Assembly: GCA_910577665.1 (NCBI GenBank)
Contig: CAJTOJ010000011.1
Span: 35,993 to 99,992 of the forward strand
From: an uncultured Acetatifactor sp.
Lineage (GTDB): Bacteria; Bacillota; Clostridia; Lachnospirales; Lachnospiraceae
Direction of reading: 5' to 3'
Length of the DNA: 64,000 bases
Made by a program: the position numbers and the translations under genes
Shown: positions 42,338 through 49,631 of the stretch, piece after piece
How positions within the stretch are numbered: position 1 is the stretch's first letter
Layout: each line of letters opens with the position of its first letter
The notes under the pieces: generated by a model
Database searches by the model: none
Told to the model about the DNA's origin: nothing
What the model saw: the letters and a program-made list of their open reading frames with translations, nothing else

Positions 42338-45250
42338 ATGGAACAGCTACAGGCGGTACTAGAGGGAACATATGGCAGCCACATCCTGCCCTTTCTGTGG
42401 ATGAAAGGAGAGGACAATGCCACTATAGCCAGGGAACTGGACAAAATAGAGGAATGCGGGATCCGGGAGGTGTGTCTGGAATCCAGGCCCCATCCCGATT
42501 TCTGCGGTCCTGGATGGTGGGAGAATCTGGACTTTATCTGTGAGGAGGCTAAGCGCCGTGGGATGCGGCTATGGATCCTGGACGATGACAAATTCCCCAC
42601 AGGACATGCAAACGGCGGCTTTGAGAGACAGCCAGGTAAGCGTAAGCTCTACCTGGCGGAACGCCATATGGATATCTGCGGACCCTGCAGGGGTGGGGCT
42701 GTGCTGGTGGAGAACTTTTGTGGAGTACACGGCACACCTCTGGGGCGGGATGTGCAGATCGGTCATTTCCCCGATGAGAAGCTGCTGGGAATCCTGGCGG
42801 TGCCAAAGCCGGACGGAGAGAGTCTGGCAGTGAATGGGGAGGGCATCCTGGATCTGACTGAAAACTGTGAAAATGGTTTTGTATATTTTGACCTGCCAGA
42901 GGGAACCTACCGGCTGTTTGTGCTCTTTACTACCAGGAAGGGCGGAGGCCGGGACAATTATATGAATCTGATCGACAGTGCCTCTGTGCGGGTGCTGGTG
43001 GATGAGGTGTATGAGAAACACTATGCCAGATATAAAGCATATTTTGGGAATACCATTGCAGGGTTTTTCTCCGATGAGCCGGAGCTGGGCAATGTAAATG
43101 GCTATCCTTTTGACAACACATTGGGCCAGAAGGACAGGAAACTGCCCTGGAGCAGGCAGCTGGAGGAAGAACTGCGGGATGCCTGGGGAGGACAGTTCCT
43201 TCAGAATCTTCCGGCTCTATGGTATCCTTCCGGAGAGAAGACGGCTTATGTGCGTTCGGTGTATATGGACAGGATGACCAGTCTGGTGGAGAAATGCTTT
43301 TCCGGACAGCTTGGCAGATGGTGTGCAGACCATGGGGTAGAGTACATCGGCCATATCATCGAGGATGACAATGCCCATACCCGGATGGCCTGTAGCATTG
43401 GCCATTATTTCCGGGAGATGGCAGGACAGCATATGGCAGGCATTGATGTGGTACACCACCAGATCGTGCCTGGGTTCACGGAAATCATCCACCAGTGGAT
43501 CGCAGGAGACCGGGACGGGGAATTCTTCCAGTTCGGCCTGGCCAAGCTGGGCAGTTCCGCTGCCCATATCCAGAAAAACAAGCAGAACCGGGCGCTGTGT
43601 GAGATCTTCGGCAATTACGGCTGGGCAGAGGGCAATTCCTTTATGAAATGGCTCACCAACCATATGCTGGTCAGGGGAATCAACCAGTTTACCCCCCATG
43701 CTTTTTCCATGCGCTATCCGGATCCTGACTGTCCGCCCCATTTCTATGCAGGGGGCAACAATCCGGGCTTTTCCTGTTTTGCACAACTGATGCACTATAT
43801 GAACCGGGCAGCCCATCTGCTGGGGGCAGGTGTCCATCTGGCAGATGCGGCAGTGCTCTACCACGGGGAGAGCGAGTGGTGCGGCGGGGCCTGTATGTAT
43901 TACCAGAAGCCAGGCAGGAAGCTCATGGAGAAGGGCCTGGATTACGATGTTGTTCCGGCAGATGCACTGGGGACAGCCCTGCCGGATGTCTGGAAAGCAG
44001 CCTGCCAGGACAACTCTGGACAGGAAGCAGTGGGACGGACAAAAGATGAGACGGATGGCAGGATGGCCGTGGACGGACAGATAGAAGTATATCATCCGGT
44101 TAGAACAGGGGGTGGAAGGCTGTGGATTGGCCAGGAGAGTTATGTCTGCCTGATCCTGCCGTATGCCCGGTATCTGGAGGGCCGGGTGATTCGGTTCGTG
44201 GCGGAGGCTGCGGCCAGGGGACTGAAGGTTCTGGTGGTGGATGCCCTGCCAGAGGGAGATGTATATGGCAGTCCCCTGCCGGAGGGCTGGAGGGACTGTG
44301 TGGAGGTGGTACCCCTGGAGGATATCGCTGGCAGGGTGGCTACATTAGCACAAGAGGCCGGAAGCAGGGAGCTGGTGGTGGAGCCGATGGCAGGGGAAGA
44401 AGAGAAGCCTTTTCCCTGGCTGCGCAGCTATCTGGTGCGCCAGGCAGATGGTGTGGTGGCCATGTATTTCAATGAATCCGTGTCCCAAAGATTTTGTGGC
44501 CGGATCCAGGTGAAGAATCCGGCATACAAGGAGGTATCAGTCTATGATCCCTGGCAGAACCGGGCAGAGAGGTATGCCCTGCCAGACCAGCCTGCAAAAA
44601 GAGAGGTTCCCCTGTATCTGGAACCTGGAGAAGCCTTATTTTACTGCTTTGAGGATGGGAAAGGGAATACAGCAGAAGATACCGTGAATGTGATGGGAAC
44701 AGGAGAAAAACCAGCCAGGGAAATCCGGCAATTTCCTGTGGTAGTGGAAAGTATCGTTCTGGATCTGGACTGGAAGGTGTATGGGAAGCCTAAGCAGCAG
44801 GAGCCGGAGAGGGCGCAGGAGGCGTCACAGGAGTCCCGGCAGCAGGGCTTTTCAGGAATCCGGGACAGACGTCTGGAGGAGGGGATACTTTTGCAGGCAG
44901 GCCAGCCTCTTCCCAATCTGAATGGTCCTGGATACTGGCCTTCTTTTGTGGGGATCTACCTCTATGAAGGGAGCTTCTGCCACAAGAAGGAGGAGGGAAA
45001 ACGGTATTTCCTGCTCTTTCCGGAGGCCTCCGACAGCATCTGTCTGCGGATCAACGGGAAGGACCTGGGATTTCTGGCAGGTTTCCCGGCCCGGATGGAC
45101 ATAACAGAAGCACTGGCAGATGGCTTGAACCAGATCCGGGTGGAAGTGACCACTACCCTGGTGTGGCAGCTGAAAGATGGTGCCTCTACCCATCTGCAGG
45201 TGCCGCCCTCCGGTATGACACAGGCGCCTGTGCTCCAGGTTGTCCTGTAA
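42338..45250 (+). CDS. GH106-like glycoside hydrolase, second type
   Basis: 970 residues. The start resembles the GH106-like protein at 28073 in topology (LPFLWMKGEDNATIARELDK, VCLESRPHPDFCGPGWWENL, LWILDDDKFPTGHANGG) but is strongly diverged. A TIM-barrel region includes FSDEPELGNVNG and YIGHIIEDDNAH, with Glu/Asp residues that could be catalytic; then a beta-galactosidase trimerisation-like fold (LGTALPDV, CLILPYARYLEGRVI) and a C-terminal jelly roll (SICLRINGKDLGFLAGFPARMDI). Such proteins are annotated as alpha-L-rhamnosidases or glycosyl hydrolases; specificity is unknown. A weak GGGGGTG precedes ATG 42338. Last gene of the glycosidase run. Confidence 0.72.
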   Translation: MEQLQAVLEGTYGSHILPFLWMKGEDNATIARELDKIEECGIREVCLESRPHPDFCGPGWWENLDFICEEAKRRGMRLWILDDDKFPTGHANGGFERQPGKRKLYLAERHMDICGPCRGGAVLVENFCGVHGTPLGRDVQIGHFPDEKLLGILAVPKPDGESLAVNGEGILDLTENCENGFVYFDLPEGTYRLFVLFTTRKGGGRDNYMNLIDSASVRVLVDEVYEKHYARYKAYFGNTIAGFFSDEPELGNVNGYPFDNTLGQKDRKLPWSRQLEEELRDAWGGQFLQNLPALWYPSGEKTAYVRSVYMDRMTSLVEKCFSGQLGRWCADHGVEYIGHIIEDDNAHTRMACSIGHYFREMAGQHMAGIDVVHHQIVPGFTEIIHQWIAGDRDGEFFQFGLAKLGSSAAHIQKNKQNRALCEIFGNYGWAEGNSFMKWLTNHMLVRGINQFTPHAFSMRYPDPDCPPHFYAGGNNPGFSCFAQLMHYMNRAAHLLGAGVHLADAAVLYHGESEWCGGACMYYQKPGRKLMEKGLDYDVVPADALGTALPDVWKAACQDNSGQEAVGRTKDETDGRMAVDGQIEVYHPVRTGGGRLWIGQESYVCLILPYARYLEGRVIRFVAEAAARGLKVLVVDALPEGDVYGSPLPEGWRDCVEVVPLEDIAGRVATLAQEAGSRELVVEPMAGEEEKPFPWLRSYLVRQADGVVAMYFNESVSQRFCGRIQVKNPAYKEVSVYDPWQNRAERYALPDQPAKREVPLYLEPGEALFYCFEDGKGNTAEDTVNVMGTGEKPAREIRQFPVVVESIVLDLDWKVYGKPKQQEPERAQEASQESRQQGFSGIRDRRLEEGILLQAGQPLPNLNGPGYWPSFVGIYLYEGSFCHKKEEGKRYFLLFPEASDSICLRINGKDLGFLAGFPARMDITEALADGLNQIRVEVTTTLVWQLKDGASTHLQVPPSGMTQAPVLQVVL

Positions 45251-45437
45251 GGAGAAGAGGTATTCTGGAGCTGGCAAAAAAGGCAGGATAATGGTCAGTT
45301 GTCTGTCCAGGTACCATTGGCAGTTGCATGGAATCTGACATTGTGGCATAATCGTATCCGGAAGGGAGTTCCGTTCCCATACAATCTGCCGCGGCAATCA
45401 GCTCTGATAACTGAAAATACGTCTTTGAGAAGGGGCA

Positions 45438-46727
45438 TTAGAACTTCGCATACATCATCATATGGAAAATGCCGTCATCCAGATAGCAGCCGATGGTACC
45501 GTTTATTTTTTTGGAGAAGGCCAGTATACTCTGCATACCCAGTCCATGGTTTCCGCTCTTTTTGCTTCTGGGTAGTTTTGTGACAGGATCCAGAAGGATT
45601 TCTCCTTCATATTTGTTTTTGGTCTGGATAAATAGCTGGTCTTCCTGGCAATGTATTTTCATTTCAATATATCTTTGCCCTTTCTCAAAGGTTTTCACAC
45701 ATTGAACGGCATTTTCGAACAGATTTGCTATGACAAGGGCAAGCTCATAGTCATTCACAGGTATTTCTTTTGGTACCCTGGCCTCCAGATCCACCTGGAT
45801 CTGGAGGGACATGGCTTTGGCCATCATATTGGAGAGGATGCTATTGGAAATGAGGTTGCTGCAATATTCTTCCACTGTGTTTTCATTTGCTATATGGCTG
45901 ATATATGCATTTACTTCTTTGATCTCCTCATATTTTTTCTGGGCAAGCAAGGAGTTGATCATATTTGAGTAATGACGTATGTCATGATGCAGTATTTTAA
46001 GGTTCTGCTCTGCCCGCTGCACGAGATAGTGCCGGTTTTCCAGGCCCTGGATATAAGATTCCTGGAGCATATTCTGCCAATAAACAGCACTCTTTTTGGT
46101 CTCGGTTTCCAGATAGCGCAGTACCACTATATAGGACACAAACATGGTAATGACAATGAACAGGATGCCAGGAATATTGTGGGGGTTGTCATAAAGTGTG
46201 TAAGGGAAAAAACCGGTAAAGGAAAAGCTACAGTAAAAAAAGATGGGTATCAGACACAGTTCCCAGTCGCTTTTTCCATAGGATTTTTTCTGGAAATTCA
46301 AGCAGGTTTCCCTGATATTGACAAGCAGGAATGCCAGGATTGCAAGGTGCATGGCGGTGCTTCCGAGCAGGGCCAGGATAACACTGCCAGTACAAATATG
46401 TATGACAATGGCAGAGATGGTTCCGGCTATGACATAGCTGGATGCGCTTAGACAGACAAATAGTGTCTGGCCGTTTTTCCCGATGGAGGTGAAAAAGGCC
46501 ACTGACTGTGTCAGGATAATCTGGAGAATGGTTGCAACAACATAGCATAGGCGGCTGTCTGGGAAAAGAAGCAGTTTAAAACAGTCCAGCACACATAAGG
46601 ACAAAAACAGGAAAAAGCATATGCCACCGGTTATTCTCCTGGAATAGCGGTGTACAATGAACAGGTAAATAAATGTTACCAGGAATAGATTGCTTATCAT
46701 AAAGGATATGGCAGTAAAACAATTCAT
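45438..46727 (-). CDS. AgrC-like GHKL sensor histidine kinase
   Basis: 429 residues. Six or seven transmembrane helices in the first 200 residues form the sensor, as in AgrC-like quorum receptors. The dimerisation helix carries His in NLKILHHDIRHYSNMINSLL, followed by a GHKL_5 ATPase (VIANLFENAVQCVKT, KSGNHGLGMQSILAFSKK). AAGGAG before ATG 46727 overlaps the stop of the regulator gene, so the pair is co-transcribed. No peptide precursor (AgrD) or AgrB-like protease is in the window, so the ligand is unknown. Confidence 0.9.
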   Translation of the reverse strand: MNCFTAISFMISNLFLVTFIYLFIVHRYSRRITGGICFFLFLSLCVLDCFKLLLFPDSRLCYVVATILQIILTQSVAFFTSIGKNGQTLFVCLSASSYVIAGTISAIVIHICTGSVILALLGSTAMHLAILAFLLVNIRETCLNFQKKSYGKSDWELCLIPIFFYCSFSFTGFFPYTLYDNPHNIPGILFIVITMFVSYIVVLRYLETETKKSAVYWQNMLQESYIQGLENRHYLVQRAEQNLKILHHDIRHYSNMINSLLAQKKYEEIKEVNAYISHIANENTVEEYCSNLISNSILSNMMAKAMSLQIQVDLEARVPKEIPVNDYELALVIANLFENAVQCVKTFEKGQRYIEMKIHCQEDQLFIQTKNKYEGEILLDPVTKLPRSKKSGNHGLGMQSILAFSKKINGTIGCYLDDGIFHMMMYAKF

Positions 46728-46736
46728 ATTGTCTCC

Positions 46737-47471
46737 TTATTGGTACTGGTCTGAAATGAACAAAAGGTATTTCTTTTTTACATCCAGAAAGCTTTTTTTG
46801 CTGACTGGAATACGGATGCCGCTGTCCATGACAACATCGCTTTGATTCAGTCTTCTGACATAATTCAGGTTGACCAGAAATGACTTATGGACACACATGA
46901 AGTTTCTGGCATTGATCAGTTCCCGCGTCTCTTCTTCAAAAGATTTCCGGATATAAATACTGGTGATTTTCCTCCCGTCTGTGAGATGAATCTCCAGTTT
47001 CCGGGAAGAATTCTCTATGTATTCTATTCTGGAATAAGGGATAGATTCCAGGCCTTCCCTGGTCTTCACCAGGTAGACAGATGTTTTTCGCACATCCAGC
47101 AGGGAGAAGGTGTAATCCAGGGCCTCAAAAAGCTTTTTCTCTTCCACTGGTTTTAGCAGATATCTTATGGCATGGATATCATAGGCATCCAGGGCAAAAC
47201 CATCAGAGGCTGTGACATAGATCAGGATACTTTTACTGCTGCGCTTTCTGATTTCATTTCCCAGGTCAATTCCGGACACCTTTGACATAAATATGTCTAA
47301 TATATATATATCGGCAATTTTTTCCTTTTGTATATTATGTAAGAGCAGGGAAGCATCGGCATATTTTTCTATCTCAAAAGGAACTTCAGGGAAGCAGGTG
47401 CTGTATCTCAAAAGCAGCTTCTCCAGCTCTAAGAGATCTTTCGTATCATCATCACAGATTACAAGTTGCAT
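46737..47471 (-). CDS. LytTR-type response regulator
   Basis: 244 residues: a receiver domain (QLVICDDDTKDLLELEKLLL, phosphoacceptor Asp in ADIYILDIFMSKVSG, Lys in RYLLKPVEEKK) and a C-terminal LytTR DNA-binding domain (SRIEYIENSSRKLEIHLTDG, NFMCVHKSFLVNLNYVRRL). It is the partner of the AgrC-like kinase, nine bases downstream. I choose ATG 47471, in MQLVICDDD; the upstream ATG 47492 has no ribosome site. GGAGGG lies 12 bases before, which is longer than ideal. Promoter at 47596-47623. Confidence 0.9.
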   Translation of the reverse strand: MQLVICDDDTKDLLELEKLLLRYSTCFPEVPFEIEKYADASLLLHNIQKEKIADIYILDIFMSKVSGIDLGNEIRKRSSKSILIYVTASDGFALDAYDIHAIRYLLKPVEEKKLFEALDYTFSLLDVRKTSVYLVKTREGLESIPYSRIEYIENSSRKLEIHLTDGRKITSIYIRKSFEEETRELINARNFMCVHKSFLVNLNYVRRLNQSDVVMDSGIRIPVSKKSFLDVKKKYLLFISDQYQ

Positions 47472-47595
47472 ATATGTCTGTTCCCTCCACATCCCTGTTA
47501 TTTTGGGCAGCAGGCCACTTGATCTGCTGCGTACAGCCTGCCTGGAACACAGGCTGCTTTTGTCTGGTTTTCCGGGCAGGTAGTTCTAAAGGGGT

Positions 47596-47623
47596 ATTAT
47601 ACACTATAATATGGAAATGTAAA
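47596..47623 (-). promoter_or_regulatory. Promoter of the LytTR/AgrC-like operon
   Basis: On the minus strand TTTACA (47618-47623), a 16-bp spacer and TATAAT (47596-47601). Transcription would begin near 47589, about 118 bp before the regulator ATG. Confidence 0.6.
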
Positions 47624-47716
47624 ATGGTTATTTTTTGTTGCAGGTGTTCAGTTGTTTTGCGAAAAAGTAGACGAAATATGCGTAAAACAGGGGGAGGGGC
47701 GGAAGGGTTATTTTGG

Positions 47717-47722
47717 TATAAT
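47717..47722 (+). promoter_or_regulatory. Extended -10 before the hemerythrin gene
   Basis: TGG-TATAAT with TATAAT at 47717-47722, about 130 bp upstream of the hemerythrin-receiver start. No -35 of quality was seen at 16-18 bases. The remainder of this 380-bp gap shows no gene. Confidence 0.4.
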
Positions 47723-47850
47723 GAATACAATGACCTTAGGAGAATGAAAATATATATTTAACGATCATCCTGTCTGCGTATCGTAATGCACAGATGGGCT
47801 AAAATAAGATTTGCCTGTGAGTAAGAAAGGAAAGAGGAGGGCCGTACGAT

Positions 47851-49230
47851 ATGGTAAATCAGTTGGTATGGAATGAGCAATATAACATTGGGGTAGATGC
47901 CATAGACAAGGAGCATCGAAGACTGTTCCGGATTCTCAATAAACTGGTGGATTTCGGACAACAGGAGACCAAGAGCCAGTGGGTTTGCCAGGAAGCCGTA
48001 AAATATTTTAAAGACCATACTCTTCAGCATTTTCTGGATGAGGAGGCCTACATGGAGGAAGTAGGCTATCTGGGAAGGAAGATACATACCCGCATTCATA
48101 GGAATTTTCGTGACACGACACTGCCTGCCCTTGAAAAGGAGCTGGAGGCGTCAGAATATTCGGGGGATGCGGTCAGCCATTTTATCGGTGTGTGTGCAGG
48201 ATGGCTGATCGGTCATACCTTGATAGAAGACCGTGCAATTGTAAGCGGGAAGACAGTGGAAAAATGGGAAAAGCTCTTGCCGGAAGAAGAACAGGCTGTG
48301 ATGGGGCAGGTCATTGTCAGCCAGTTACATAGTATGTTCCAGCTGAATGCCCGGCTGGTCAGCAATTGCTATGGCGGCGAGAAATTCGGGAACGGGATCT
48401 ATTACCGCTTGATATATGCCACCAAGGATAATAAGAAATGTGAGTTTCTGCTGGTCTTTGAAGAACAGCTGATCGTCAGTACAATGGGCAGTGTTCTGGA
48501 GACAAAATCAGGAGCACTGAGTGTCATGATGATGAATGCGGCCAGATATACGGCCAGGCAGCTGGTGGAGTATCTGAAGGAACATTTTTCAGAGCTGGAT
48601 GAGGCTGAAGTGAAAGAGGAACAACTGCTGACTTATGAGCAGTTCCAGAAGGTATTTGAGAAGCATAGTCCGCAGTTCAGTCTGCTGTTCGACACTGGAA
48701 AAGGATATTTTGCATACTGTATGACTGCTGTAGGCATGATGCCGGTGGTGGAGAGCGGGATTACAATCATCACAGAGAATGCCATGACAGAGGTTGGAAA
48801 ATACCTGAGCCAGAACCGGTCAGAAAAAGCATTAGAAAGTTCCAGAAAGAAAATCCTTGTGGTAGATGACTCCAATTTTGTACTGAAGATGATGAAGAAG
48901 CTGCTGGGCGATGAATACGAGGTGATAACAGTATCTTCTGGTCTGGCTGCATTCAGGACCATTACACTTAACAAGCCGGATCTGGTACTGCTGGATTATG
49001 AGATGCCTGTCTGCAAGGGAAACCAGGTTCTGGAAATGATGCGTGCCGAGAAAGAATTTGCAGACATTCCAGTCTTCTTTCTGACTGCTAAGGTGGACAG
49101 GGAGAGCATACAGAAAGTGCTTGAGCTGAAACCCCAGAGATATTTGACAAAATCGCTTCCACCAGAGAAGATCAAAAGGGAGATAGATGTATTCTTTGAA
49201 AGTAAAAATAACGAGACAGCAGAATCTTGA
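47851..49230 (+). CDS. Bacteriohemerythrin-receiver domain fusion
   Basis: 459 residues. The N-terminal hemerythrin has the complete di-iron ligand set of bacteriohemerythrins: His22 (DKEHRRLF), His60 and Glu64 (HFLDEEAYM), His79 and His83 (HTRIHRNF), and the later His and Asp spaced by five (GHTLIEDRA). A middle region (about 160-320) is not firmly recognised; it has the helix-strand alternation of CheX/CheC-like phosphatases. The C-terminal receiver (KKILVVDDSNFVLKMM, phosphoacceptor Asp in LVLLDYEMPV, Lys in RYLTKSLPP) has no output domain. Oxygen or redox sensing by iron, passed on by phosphorylation, is inferred. AGGAGG precedes ATG. Confidence 0.87.
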   Translation: MVNQLVWNEQYNIGVDAIDKEHRRLFRILNKLVDFGQQETKSQWVCQEAVKYFKDHTLQHFLDEEAYMEEVGYLGRKIHTRIHRNFRDTTLPALEKELEASEYSGDAVSHFIGVCAGWLIGHTLIEDRAIVSGKTVEKWEKLLPEEEQAVMGQVIVSQLHSMFQLNARLVSNCYGGEKFGNGIYYRLIYATKDNKKCEFLLVFEEQLIVSTMGSVLETKSGALSVMMMNAARYTARQLVEYLKEHFSELDEAEVKEEQLLTYEQFQKVFEKHSPQFSLLFDTGKGYFAYCMTAVGMMPVVESGITIITENAMTEVGKYLSQNRSEKALESSRKKILVVDDSNFVLKMMKKLLGDEYEVITVSSGLAAFRTITLNKPDLVLLDYEMPVCKGNQVLEMMRAEKEFADIPVFFLTAKVDRESIQKVLELKPQRYLTKSLPPEKIKREIDVFFESKNNETAES

Positions 49231-49249
49231 AGAACCATATTTTTTTGTC

Positions 49250-49284
49250 AACACCCTTTTCTTTTGAAAGGGGTGTTTTATCGT
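49250..49284 (+). terminator. Terminator after the hemerythrin gene
   Basis: AACACCCTTT pairs with AAAGGGGTGTT (one bulged G) followed by TTTTA, about 20 bases after the stop codon. A standard intrinsic terminator. Confidence 0.8.
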
Positions 49285-49299
49285 GCATGGAATATTCCC

Positions 49300-49480
49300 A
49301 TCCTGCCAGGCAGGATGGGTCGTAACAGTCTTTTGTTACGGTTCACTCCGTTCACAGCAACATATGTACACAAAACGCCAAATGCAGGCGTTTTGGCACA
49401 CGACAGTCTCGGGTTTGTCACGCAAAGGGTGCGTGAAAACACCTCGCGGTGGCACCTGTGAACAGTAACAGTCTTTTATC
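49300..49480. repeat. Multi-hairpin intergenic repeat, copy 2
   Basis: Several short inverted repeats in a row: CCCATCCTGCC/GGCAGGATGGG, GTAACA/TGTTAC, AAAACGCC/GGCGTTTT and CACGCA/TGCGTG. It contains the same GGTTCACTYCGTTCAC block as the repeat at 609-675. The rest of the gap up to the kinase gene at 49632 shows no gene or promoter that I trust. Confidence 0.6.
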
Positions 49481-49631
49481 TTAACATATCCCGGGTTTGC
49501 GGGGAAGTAGACTTTTTGGTTCTGTTATGTTATACTAACCACCATAGCCTTTGTTGTGTAAAAAGGCACAGGGCGTTTTGTGGTGCCATACATGGAAGGA
49601 AGCTTTTACAGGAATATCGGAGGGCAGCTGA

